DNA from: DATLMR01 sp035634255
Lineage (GTDB): Bacteria; Acidobacteriota; Blastocatellia; UBA7656
DNA: 10,490 nt
Direction: 5' to 3'
NCBI GenBank assembly: GCA_035634255.1
Contig: DASQDI010000142.1
Span: 1-10,490 of the forward strand
Position numbers and translations under genes: made by a program. Below the pieces are notes generated by a model. That model had not been told where the DNA came from. It worked only from the letters and a program-made list of their open reading frames with translations, and did not search any database. Numbering within the stretch: the stretch's first letter is position 1; each line of letters begins with the position of its first letter. Positions 1-7,900 of the stretch are shown here, piece by piece.

Positions 1-405
1 CGTGGCCGCCTCCGCATCAGGCTGGCGGCGCTGCTGGCCCCGATCACCCCGTTTCGCGCGACGTGGCTTTTGCGCGCGGCGGCCAGCACACTTGGGCTTT
101 ACATAGATGGGGTCAGGGCCGAAGACCGCCGCAGATTCTTCAAGGTCATCCGCTCGGTCAGGCAGGAAGGCTACGCGCGCCGCCTGAAGTTGATTGCCGA
201 CCTCGATATCGAGGACCGCCTACCGCAGATCCGAGTCCCCACGCTCTTCGTCGCGGGCGACAAAGACTTGCTCGTACCTTCCGTGACCGAGGCGAAACGG
301 ATGGCCCGCCGGGTACCGAACGCCGAGGTGAGGGTAATAAAAGGCGCGGGGCATGCCTGCCTGCTCGGCAACAGGCTGCGGGTGGCGGACCTGCTCGCCC
401 GCTGA
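1..405 (+). CDS. Alpha/beta hydrolase, C-terminal part (5' end outside the window)
   Basis: The frame is open from base 1 to a TGA at 403-405, giving the last 134 residues of a protein that starts before the window. The visible part matches the C-terminal third of the alpha/beta hydrolase fold. A strand and turn reading VPTLFVAGDKDLLVP (about residues 79-93) carries the usual acid of the triad (probably D89), and GAGHACLL (about 115-122) carries the catalytic histidine (H118). The region before it (about 30-75) looks like the helical cap. The nucleophile serine elbow must lie upstream and is not seen, so the substrate cannot be named; esterase, lipase or a C-C hydrolase are all possible. A TTG at 70 could be taken as a start but would yield a protein lacking the core sheet, so I treat it as internal. 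The stop is one base from the stop of the convergent gene. Confidence 0.85.
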   Translation, partial: RGRLRIRLAALLAPITPFRATWLLRAAASTLGLYIDGVRAEDRRRFFKVIRSVRQEGYARRLKLIADLDIEDRLPQIRVPTLFVAGDKDLLVPSVTEAKRMARRVPNAEVRVIKGAGHACLLGNRLRVADLLAR

Positions 406-406
406 A

Positions 407-823
407 TCACCGTCCGTCCGAAGGCCTCTCCCAAGACGACCCGTCTTCGAACTCCACCCGCATGATTCTTATGTTGTTCAGGCGGAATTGATTGATCAGC
501 TCATTCCCCGCGTAGCTGACCCGCTTGTGGACCTTCGTCCTCGCGCCCGGAGCGACCTTCAGTCCGGAGACTCGGAACTTCATAGGCGCGGACTGGCCGG
601 GCGGGAGGTACTCCCAATCCACCGCCGTGATGTTCTTCTGGCCGATGTTTTTGACGGCCATCGAGTAGATGGCTTCGTTGTTCCTGTCCGGCCCATACCC
701 GCCCGCGCTTAGGACGAAGAGGTCGGGCGCGTTCCTCGCCTTCCGGGCTTCTTCCGTGTAATTCTGGCCCAAGACGGAGAAGGCTAGGGCCGCGATGATA
801 ATGAGAGAAGCGAATAACTTCAT
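407..823 (-). CDS. Small secreted protein, function unknown (138 aa)
   Basis: ATG start with a strong AGGAGG five bases upstream. The protein begins with a short signal peptide (K2, then a hydrophobic run to about residue 18) with a likely cleavage after VLG at 19. The mature part, about 119 residues, is rich in alternating hydrophobic and polar residues, with stretches such as YSMAVKNIGQKNITAVDWEY and MKFRVSGLKVAPG that suggest an immunoglobulin-like beta sandwich. It has no cysteine and no catalytic motif that I recognise. It is the last gene of a three-gene minus-strand unit. Its ribosome binding site overlaps the end of the preceding glycosyltransferase gene, whose TAA (826-828) lies inside the spacer, so the two are probably translationally coupled. 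Localisation is periplasmic or extracellular by inference; I do not know its function. Confidence 0.8.
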   Translation of the reverse strand: MKLFASLIIIAALAFSVLGQNYTEEARKARNAPDLFVLSAGGYGPDRNNEAIYSMAVKNIGQKNITAVDWEYLPPGQSAPMKFRVSGLKVAPGARTKVHKRVSYAGNELINQFRLNNIRIMRVEFEDGSSWERPSDGR

Positions 824-825
824 CG

Positions 826-2625
826 TTACCTCCTGATCGAATCGGTAACCGGGTCCTCTCTGCGGTATATCAGAAACCGGCCCGTCGCGCCAAGCCTTTT
901 GTAGTCTTTCATGAATTCGCTCGTCTCGGGGTAGTCCTCTATAGAGAGGTCGGCGTTGAAAAAACCAAGCTCATCGACGACGTACTTCGGCCGGTGCCGT
1001 TCCAGTTCGCCCACGAGGACCGCCCGCGCCTCCGCCGTGACCCGCTCGTCGAGCAGGGCGCGGTGCTCGCCCCCGAAATAATGGACATCCGCCGGGACCC
1101 CCGTGAGCGGCTGCGAGCTCAGAAAGCGCGAGGCGGGGAGGAGGCCGGACCAGTAGTAGATCTCCGGCCTGTAGCCCCACACGAAAAGGTAGCTCTCGGG
1201 CGCTCCCCCGCTAGCCCCGGCCGCGCGCAACGCCTCAGGCCCTAACAACTCTATGTCCCCAGAGTACTCGCGCACGGCGGCTGCCGCCATCTTCTCTTCC
1301 CGGTTCAGTCTCTCATGGAACCAGCTGGCGACGCTCTCGCTCTTCCGCTGGCGCAGCAGGTCGGACGCGAGCGCGACCGTTCGGCCGTGGAAGCGGACCA
1401 GAGTGAAAGCGAACCCGATGGCAAGAAAGGCGAGGGCGCGCCTCCGCGTGAGCCAGGGCCGGGTTCCGAGGTCGCGCGCCGCAAGCCACCGCTCCATTCC
1501 GATCATCCCGCTCGCCCCGGTCAGGCAGAGCGCGGGGATGATCTGGAAGAAGTAGTGGCCGAAAAATCTCCCGCCGGTCGCGAGCGCCGCGTACGAAGCC
1601 AGGAGCCACGCGAGCGCGATCACGTTCGACCGCCGGAAGCTCTGAGACTCGAAACCGGCTCCCGTGGCCGTTTCCGTGTTCCGGGCGGGTCGCGATCCGG
1701 CCCTCCGCCTGACCGTGGCCACGAGGACGAAGGCGAGAGTGATGAGCAGAGTGTTGTTTAAGGCGAAGTACTGAAGCGTTTGGGCGAGGGCCGTCCGGGC
1801 CATCTTCGTGGCGGGGTAGTAGCTCGCGTAGAGCGCGCCCCAGTCCCAGACGTAGGCCCTGTAATCCGCGAGCGAGTGATTCATCACCAGGTAGATCATG
1901 AACGGGATGGCGGCCGCGACGAACCCGAGAACGGCGCAGGCGTAGAGCAGAAGCCCCGCGCCCGGCCCGCTCGCGGCCTCGGCCCGGTTTCGCGCCCGCG
2001 TGAAGATCACAAAGAGCAGAATCAGGGCAAAAAATACCAGGTCGAATGCGCCCTTCGGATTCACCTGAAAGGCAAGACCGGCAAGCGCCCCTCCCGCCGC
2101 CGCGAGCCCCGCGCGCCGCCGCAACGCTCTGCCGCCCGCGACCGAGAGGGCCATGAGATAGGCCCCCGCCGTGTATGGCAGAGCCATCAGGAAGTCGGTG
2201 TTGAGCCCCTGCATGTGGCCAGTCGTAAATGTCGTGCTGAAGACCACGAACATCACGGCGGCGATCACCCCGGCTCTCCTGCCGTAGAGGTGCGAGCCGA
2301 ACAGGTACAGCACAGCGGAGACCGCGACCGCGTAAAGGATCGTAAAGAGCCTGATGACTATGATGTGAGCGCCAAAGAGTTTGAAGAGCGCGGCGTAGAG
2401 CAGAGGCAAGGCGGGCGGCTTGTCGAAATATATCTCGCGATAAAGCGCCTTGCCCCGGAGTACCTCTTCGGCCGCCGTGAACCAGAGCCCGTCGTCCTGA
2501 AAGAGGTGTCCCGAGTAGAAGATGCGCAGCAGAAAGCTGATCGAGACGAGCGCGACGAAGAGTTTTAAGATGGCGGCGCGGCTGGCCCGCGGCTCGCCTC
2601 GGCTTTCGGAAGGGGTCGTTTGCAC
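826..2625 (-). CDS. GT-C fold membrane glycosyltransferase, PMT/ArnT-like (599 aa)
   Basis: A polytopic membrane protein with many hydrophobic segments from about residue 18 to 410 and a soluble C-terminal domain of roughly 180 residues. The first periplasmic loop has an acidic pair in FQDDGLWF (D44, D45), followed by GKALYREIYFDKPP (about 58-71). This is the arrangement of the dolichyl-phosphate-mannose protein mannosyltransferase / ArnT group (GT39/GT83-like), where the loop acid is catalytic and a polyprenyl-phosphate sugar is the donor. The C-terminal part includes VWGYRPEIYYWSG and RPKYVVDELGFFNADLS. The likely role is transfer of a sugar from a lipid carrier to an envelope glycan, lipid or protein at the outer face of the inner membrane; acceptor and sugar are unknown. 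The start is GTG four bases after the ttcA stop, with no clear Shine-Dalgarno, suggesting translation coupled to ttcA. Confidence 0.83.
   Translation of the reverse strand: MQTTPSESRGEPRASRAAILKLFVALVSISFLLRIFYSGHLFQDDGLWFTAAEEVLRGKALYREIYFDKPPALPLLYAALFKLFGAHIIVIRLFTILYAVAVSAVLYLFGSHLYGRRAGVIAAVMFVVFSTTFTTGHMQGLNTDFLMALPYTAGAYLMALSVAGGRALRRRAGLAAAGGALAGLAFQVNPKGAFDLVFFALILLFVIFTRARNRAEAASGPGAGLLLYACAVLGFVAAAIPFMIYLVMNHSLADYRAYVWDWGALYASYYPATKMARTALAQTLQYFALNNTLLITLAFVLVATVRRRAGSRPARNTETATGAGFESQSFRRSNVIALAWLLASYAALATGGRFFGHYFFQIIPALCLTGASGMIGMERWLAARDLGTRPWLTRRRALAFLAIGFAFTLVRFHGRTVALASDLLRQRKSESVASWFHERLNREEKMAAAAVREYSGDIELLGPEALRAAGASGGAPESYLFVWGYRPEIYYWSGLLPASRFLSSQPLTGVPADVHYFGGEHRALLDERVTAEARAVLVGELERHRPKYVVDELGFFNADLSIEDYPETSEFMKDYKRLGATGRFLIYRREDPVTDSIRR
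829..834 (-). promoter_or_regulatory. Ribosome binding site of the 138-aa secreted protein gene, overlapping the upstream gene's end
   Basis: On the minus strand AGGAGG lies five bases before the ATG at 823. The upstream gene's stop codon (826-828) falls between this site and the start, so ribosomes ending the glycosyltransferase reading frame finish on top of it. This geometry supports termination-reinitiation coupling. Confidence 0.75.
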
Positions 2626-2629
2626 GGCG

Positions 2630-3508
2630 CTAGATCGTGTTCTTGAGGGCGACTGTCACCAGAGCCTGCGCGAGCGTATCCGCGTGCACCCCGACGGCCG
2701 CGTCAAGTTCGTCCGCGAGGTCGCCCCGCGCGCCCGCTAGCGAGTGAAAGTCGAACAGGCGCGTGTCCATCAGCTGAGAGGGCGCGACATTCCCCAGAGC
2801 GCGGAGCATCGAGCTGCGCACCTGCGGTATCTCCTGCTGTAGCTCGTCGATCAACCGCTTCACGCGCCTGCGCTTCAGGTTCTCCTGCGAGCCGCAAAGG
2901 TCGCAGGGGATGATGGGGTAATCCTGAGTCTCGGCGAAAGCAGCTATGTCGGACTCGCGGCAGTAGGCGAGCGGGCGAATCACCATGTTGCGCCCGTCGT
3001 CGCTCCGGAGCGCGGGAGGCATCGCTTTCAGGGAGCCGCTGAAAAAAAGATTGAGCAGGAAAGTCTCCAGTATATCGTCCGAGTGGTGGCCCAGAGCTAT
3101 CTTGTTACACCCTTCTTCGACCGCGGCGTTGTAAAGTATCCCGCGACGCAGGCGCGAGCAGACGGAGCAGGTCGTCTTCCCTTCCGGCACGAGCGCCTTG
3201 ACTATCGAATAGGTGTCTTTTTCGATTATGCGAAAAGGCACCCCGAGGAGAGAGAGATAATCGGGCAGCACGCGCTCCGGGAATCCGGGCTGCTTCTGGT
3301 CCAGGTTAACCGCGAGCAGGTCGAAGCGCACGGGCGCGCGGCGCTGCAAATCGAGCAGGAGCGTCAGCAAAGTGTAGCTGTCTTTGCCCCCGCTCATGCA
3401 GACCATTATCCGGTCGCCATCCTCGATCATGTTGAAGTCCCGGATGGCATTCCCGGTCGCCCTCAGAAGGGTCTGTTTCAGCCTTGTCTGTTTAGTATTC
3501 TCGCTCAT
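2630..3508 (-). CDS. ttcA: tRNA 2-thiocytidine(32) synthetase TtcA
   Basis: 292 residues, close to the usual size for TtcA (about 310 in E. coli). The PP-loop ATP-binding motif SGGKDS is at 39-44. TCSVCSRLRRG places C114 and C117, and IIPCDLCGSQ places C202 and C205. In E. coli TtcA two cysteines of the CxxC and one of the later pair bind a [4Fe-4S] cluster; here C114, C117 and C205 fit. ALGHHSDD (about 138-145) and MDTRLFDF (about 247-254) are further family landmarks. The enzyme activates C32 of certain tRNAs with ATP and inserts sulfur supplied by a cysteine desulfurase, in the cytoplasm. All key residues are present, so it should be active. It is the first gene of a minus-strand unit with the glycosyltransferase and the secreted protein. 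The ATG at 3508 fits the family N terminus but has only a weak ribosome binding site. Confidence 0.94.
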   Translation of the reverse strand: MSENTKQTRLKQTLLRATGNAIRDFNMIEDGDRIMVCMSGGKDSYTLLTLLLDLQRRAPVRFDLLAVNLDQKQPGFPERVLPDYLSLLGVPFRIIEKDTYSIVKALVPEGKTTCSVCSRLRRGILYNAAVEEGCNKIALGHHSDDILETFLLNLFFSGSLKAMPPALRSDDGRNMVIRPLAYCRESDIAAFAETQDYPIIPCDLCGSQENLKRRRVKRLIDELQQEIPQVRSSMLRALGNVAPSQLMDTRLFDFHSLAGARGDLADELDAAVGVHADTLAQALVTVALKNTI

Positions 3509-3699
3509 CGGTCGAACGATGATAGTACCATAGCGGGCAGACCCGAGACCACCGCATGGGTCAGCCAGCGTCGCGGGTAAGGCGGACGGAGCCGGGATTA
3601 AAAGTGCTCAATATTTTGGAGGCGAGAGGCGACACCAAGAGCTCTGAGGCCGTCAGGGTTCTTCGAAACAGGGCGGGCGCGACTCCGCAACCGGCCGCT

Positions 3700-4722
3700 T
3701 CACTTACCCTGCGGAGGCGCTATCTGCTTAAGCAGCATGCGGGCATTGTCGGCCTCCCCGCCGTTGGGGGCGGCCTCAAGGTAAGCATTCAGCGCGCGCG
3801 CCGCCTCCGCGTCTTTGCCAGTTTTTATGTGAATCAGCGCGGTGTAATAATGCGCCAGCGCGTAATCGTTGCCCCCCATGTCAATCGCTTTCGAAAGCTC
3901 GCGCAGGGCTTCAGGCATCTGCCCGGCTTCGAACCGCGCGATGCCCAGGTACAGGTATGGGGCGGGGTGGGAGCTGTTGATAGAGAGCGCCTCCTGTATC
4001 TCTTCTATGGCGCCCGGATAATTCTTCTCCTCGATCCGCACTATGCCGAGATTGAGCCGGGGGTTAAAAGCTTTCGGCGCTATCTTGAGGGCTTCTTCAA
4101 ACTGCGCGGCCGCCTCGCCCAGATTGCGAAGCTTCATATAAAGCACCCCGAGGTCGTTTCGGGCCAGAATGTAATTAGGGTAGATGGCGAGGGCCTGCTT
4201 GTAGTGCCTGATGGCCTCATCGGCCTCGCCCTTGCCTACCAGGCTCACCGCCTGCTCGACCTTTTTCTTAGCCGCGTCGGGAACCTTTCCAAGCTCGTCC
4301 ACTGAAACAACTCCGGCCTCGTCCTCCTTATTGGCCGGGGTCGGTTTTTCCAGCATCACGATAGAGAGGTAGGTCCGTCCGTTTCTGGTGAGGTAGACGT
4401 GTTGGAAGGTCGGCAGAAATTTATCCGCGTCGCCTATGACCTCTATGGTGTAGTTGCCTTCCCTGAGCCCTGCGAAACTGAAGGCACCCCCGTCCGTGTA
4501 TATGGACGAGGACGGGATGGCGAGGCTGCTGAGCGTAATGGTCGCCCGCCCCGTGTAAGGGATTCCGGACTTGAGCATTACGCGGCCCGATATGGTGCCC
4601 GACTCCGTCGGCCTGGTCCTCGACGACCGTTGCGGCAATACCTGCCCGAGGGCCGAGGTCTCGGAGCAGGCCGGGACGCCGACGAGCAGACAGAGTTGAA
4701 AGATTATCAATCGAGATATCAT
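3700..4722 (-). CDS. Exported TPR protein with N-terminal carboxypeptidase-regulatory-like domain (340 aa)
   Basis: I place the start at the ATG at 4722, not at the ATG at 4734: GGAGG at 4732-4728 lies five bases before the inner ATG, while the outer one has no ribosome binding site. Residues 1-18 are a signal sequence ending VPAC; C19 may be a lipid-anchored cysteine, although proline at -2 is unusual, so cleavage by signal peptidase I is the alternative. Residues 42-126 form a beta-rich domain (SGTISGRVML, DGGAFSFAGLREGNYTIEV) like the carboxypeptidase-regulatory/Cna-B type. From about 153 to 322 there are five consecutive 34-residue TPR units with the usual A, G, Y and A spacing, for example EADEAIRHYKQALAIYPN. 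TPRs bind proteins, so a scaffold role in the periplasm or at a membrane is likely; no enzyme motif is seen. It lies downstream of the receptor gene but is separated from it by a strong hairpin. Confidence 0.88.
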   Translation of the reverse strand: MISRLIIFQLCLLVGVPACSETSALGQVLPQRSSRTRPTESGTISGRVMLKSGIPYTGRATITLSSLAIPSSSIYTDGGAFSFAGLREGNYTIEVIGDADKFLPTFQHVYLTRNGRTYLSIVMLEKPTPANKEDEAGVVSVDELGKVPDAAKKKVEQAVSLVGKGEADEAIRHYKQALAIYPNYILARNDLGVLYMKLRNLGEAAAQFEEALKIAPKAFNPRLNLGIVRIEEKNYPGAIEEIQEALSINSSHPAPYLYLGIARFEAGQMPEALRELSKAIDMGGNDYALAHYYTALIHIKTGKDAEAARALNAYLEAAPNGGEADNARMLLKQIAPPQGK

Positions 4723-4727
4723 AACCG

Positions 4728-4732
4728 CCTCC
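4728..4732 (-). promoter_or_regulatory. Ribosome binding site that decides the start of the TPR gene
   Basis: On the minus strand GGAGG is followed by five bases and the ATG at 4722. The longer open frame begins at an ATG (4734) that overlaps this site and has nothing like a Shine-Dalgarno before it. The shorter start also gives a cleaner signal peptide, with a basic residue at position 4 followed directly by the hydrophobic run. Confidence 0.7.
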
Positions 4733-4869
4733 ATACAGCTACGGGTGGCCAGCCGATTCGAGAAGACGGCAACATCTTACCTCAATCCGGCGAGCAGGCA
4801 CAGCCCTTACCGCGACAACCCGAGGCGGCAGGAAGGCCCGCGATCATCGCTGAAGGTCATTCAAATTCA

Positions 4870-4905
4870 GAGCGCCCGGTGAGATGACCGACTCACCGGG
4901 CGCTC
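4870..4905 (-). terminator. Hairpin after the receptor gene, probable terminator
   Basis: GAGCGCCCGGTGAG (4870-4883) and its exact reverse complement (4892-4905) form a 14-bp perfect stem with an 8-base loop. It sits 58 bases after the stop of the receptor gene in the transcribed direction and before the TPR gene. What follows on the minus strand (TGAATTTGAATG) is only mildly U-rich, so it is not a textbook intrinsic terminator. It could act as a weak terminator or as an mRNA 3'-end stabiliser that allows some read-through into the TPR gene. Confidence 0.7.
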
Positions 4906-4963
4906 ATGTCAGAGGCTCAGCTCGCCCGCGCAACCGAATGCGAGGCCGAAAGCCGAGTCTTTT

Positions 4964-7900
4964 TTAGAAGAAGAACCTGGCGGTGAAGAGCATGTTGCGC
5001 CCGCTGACGTTGGTCTGTCCCAGGTTCAGGAAAAGCTCGGTGTTGGTATCAGCGCTGACAACGTTGGCCGGAATCGAGGTGAAGTTCCGGGTGTTGAAAA
5101 CGTTGAACACCTCCCAGCGGAGTTGGAGCCTCTGGTTCTCACCGAAGAGCCGGGTGTTCTTCACGAGCGACATGTCCCAGTTCCTGGTCGGGCCGGTCCG
5201 CTCCGTGTTGCGCCCAGCCGTCCCGACGATGCCGGAATTGGCCGGGTTGAAGATGTAGAACGGATTGTCCTCGGTGCTGGACGTAGCCGTGCCGGGGTTG
5301 CCGTTCGGGTTGATGGAAGGCCTCTGCGAGCCCTCCACCGTGGAGATCTGCCCCGCAAGTATTCCCAGAGCATTCGCGGAATTAAGCACCGTGAAAGGGG
5401 TGCCCGAGGCATAAGTGGTGACGCCCGCGATCTGCCAGCCGCCGAGTATGCGGCCGAACACGGGGTTGCTCTCCCACGGGCTCGGGAAAGCGTAGACGTA
5501 GTTCAGCACGAACCTGTGCGGCTGATCGAAGCCCGAACGCGCCCTGTCCAGCTTGAAGTCGAACGGGACTGCGGGCAGGGTGTTGTTCGTCTGGCCGCCC
5601 AAGATGTCGTCGCTGTCGTTGATGAACGAGCTGTAGGTGTAATTGCCTTCGATGTCCAGCCCGTGAGAGAACCGCTTCCTGACGGTCAGCTGCATCGAGT
5701 GATAAGCCGACTGGGCGATGCCATCACCGATCAGGATGGACCCCTTGGTCGGGTCGCGCCGGAAGGCCGTGATCACGCCCGCCGCGTTGCGTACCGGCTG
5801 GAGCGTGGGCAGGATTTCGGCATAGGCGTCCGGGTTGGCGGCGATTGCCGCTGCCGAGAAGCCGATGTTGCTTTCGACCTCGCGCACGAGCTTCACCCCG
5901 CGCGAGCCGACGTAGTAAATCTTGAAGACGTAGTCCCTGAGGAACTGGCGCTCGATGCCCAGAGAGAACTGCTGGCCGTAGGGCTGGGAGATCCGCTTGT
6001 TGGGCGAATACAGACGCACGGGTAGCAGGTCGGGGTTGCCGCCGCGGGCGAGGAAATCCTCCGGGGTCGGGGGGGCCGGGCGGTTCGCGGGGTCGAACAG
6101 CCTCCCGCCCGTTATGTTGGTGAGCGCCACGGTCACTCCGCGCGGGAAGTTGCGCGCGTTGTTGAGCAGGATGTTCTGGAAGACCTGGTCGTAAGCTATG
6201 GAGTAGCCTCCGCGAATGACCATGCGGTCACCGCCGACCAGACGCCCAAGGATTCCGCCGTCGGCTCTCGGGCTCCAGGCGAAGCCGAAGCGCGGGGCCC
6301 AGTTGTTGATGTCGGGCTTGGCATTCGAGAAGTAGCCGAACGGCGCGCCCGTGTACTCGTAGCGCAGCCCAAGGTTGAGCGTGAGGTTCTGCGTCGCCCT
6401 CCAATCATCCTGGAAGAAGCCGCTGAACTCGGTCGTGCGCGCGGGGACGAAAGCCTCCCCGGCGTACTGCGAGAAGCTGGCGGTCCGGTCTAACAGGAAG
6501 TTGGTGAGCGAGCTGTAGGAGACGGTCCCCCGCGTATTCGGCGCGAAGAACGAATTCAACTGGTAGCGCAGGACGTTGACGCCGGTCTTAAAGGAATGGC
6601 TCCCGCGGCTGAGCGTAACGTTGTCGGTGAACTCGTACATGTTGTCCACGCGGAACTGCGGGAAGTTGGCGTTGCCCACGGAGTTGAAGCCGCCGATGGT
6701 GAACGAAGGCGGCAGGTTCTCCGGGAAGGTGGCATTCCGCCGCGCGTAGGTGAAGCGGAACTCGTTGACCGTCTGCGGCCCGAAGAGGTGGACTTCGTTA
6801 ATCGTGAGACTCTGGTTGCGGAGCCGGTTGCCGACTTCGTTGCCCGCTATTGCAGTCGGGACGCCCGGATGCTCCGTGTGGTCGATCAGGTAGCGCGCGT
6901 TGAGCGTGTCGTTATTCGAAATCCGAGTGTCCATTCTGAGCAGCCAGCGATAGAAGTCCTGCGCGAACGGGAGCCCGCCTTCCGCGATGGAGCGGTTGAA
7001 CTGATGTATGGGCACGGGGATGGGGGCCCTTCCCGGCACCGACACGTTGATCACGCCGCGCGGCGTCGGGTCGTTCGCTATGGGGAACGTGCTGGTCAGG
7101 AAGTCGAGCGCGCCCGGGGCGAACAGGCCGGCATTCGCCTGCAGGTTAGCAAGGCCTTCGGGCGATATGGCCAGAGTCGTCGGGGCCGTCGTCCGGCGGT
7201 TCCAGTTACGGTCGTAGCTGGTGAAAAAGTGCGTGTGATTCTTCAGGACCGGGCCGCCGATGAAGAAGCCGGCGGAGTTGTCCACGATCACGCCGCGCGC
7301 GCGGCGGAGCGCTTCCTTCTTCGTAAGACCTTCCTCGAGGGCGGCCTCGAAGGTGCGCACCTGCCCGGTGGTCAACGCGTCCAGGCCATTGCCCGCCCAC
7401 GTGTACTCGCCGCCGCCGTGGAATTCGTTGGTGCCGGACTGGGTGATTACGTTCACGTAAGAGCCGGAGTTGCGCCCGTACTCGGCCGAGAAGTTGTTAG
7501 TGATCAGCTGGAACTCTTTGATGGCGACCGAGGGGATGGACTGCCGCGGGATCGACAGCGACTGGTCGTTGTTGTTCGCGCCATCGATGGTGAAGTTGTT
7601 GGACCGGGAGCGCCCGCCATTAACGGAGAAGCCCGATCCGGGCCTGCCGTTGTTGTTCGGCAGAGTGCCGGGGGCGAGCAGCGCGAGGCCGTTCAACTCT
7701 CGTCGTCCGGGCAGTTCTAAGATCCGTCGCGCGTCGACCGTGTGACTGATCTGCCCCCTGGTCGTCTCGATCAGGGGGGCCTCCCCCGTGACCGTCACCA
7801 GTTCGGTGACGCCGCCGGGCTTGATCGCCGCGTCAACCGAAGTGTCCTGAGCGACCGTGACATCAATCGGCTCTCGCACGAGAGTCTCAAAATTCTGAGC

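Noticed and set aside
1780..2568. 262-codon plus-strand frame opposite the glycosyltransferase gene
   Set aside because: Low-complexity charged product (many R, E, G, P), as expected from the reverse strand of a GC-rich membrane protein gene; no family features.
3509..3699. Search for a tRNA, riboswitch or terminator between ttcA and the TPR gene
   Set aside because: I found no cloverleaf, no strong hairpin and no convincing promoter; only a weak TACTAT near 3530 without a -35 partner.
3083..4305. Plus-strand frames opposite ttcA and the TPR gene (3083-3580, 3556-4305)
   Set aside because: Both are shadows of well-supported minus-strand genes and show no motif of their own.
6063..6080. Second G-rich run that fits a three-tetrad quadruplex pattern
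   Set aside because: It lies inside the receptor gene opposite proline codons (RPAPPTPE), so codon choice in GC-rich DNA explains it.
6596..7720. 374-codon open frame on the plus strand opposite the receptor gene
   Set aside because: It is antisense to a clearly real coding region in GC-rich DNA, has an arginine/valine-rich composition with no domain or signal, and lacks a ribosome binding site. The same holds for 5123-6025.
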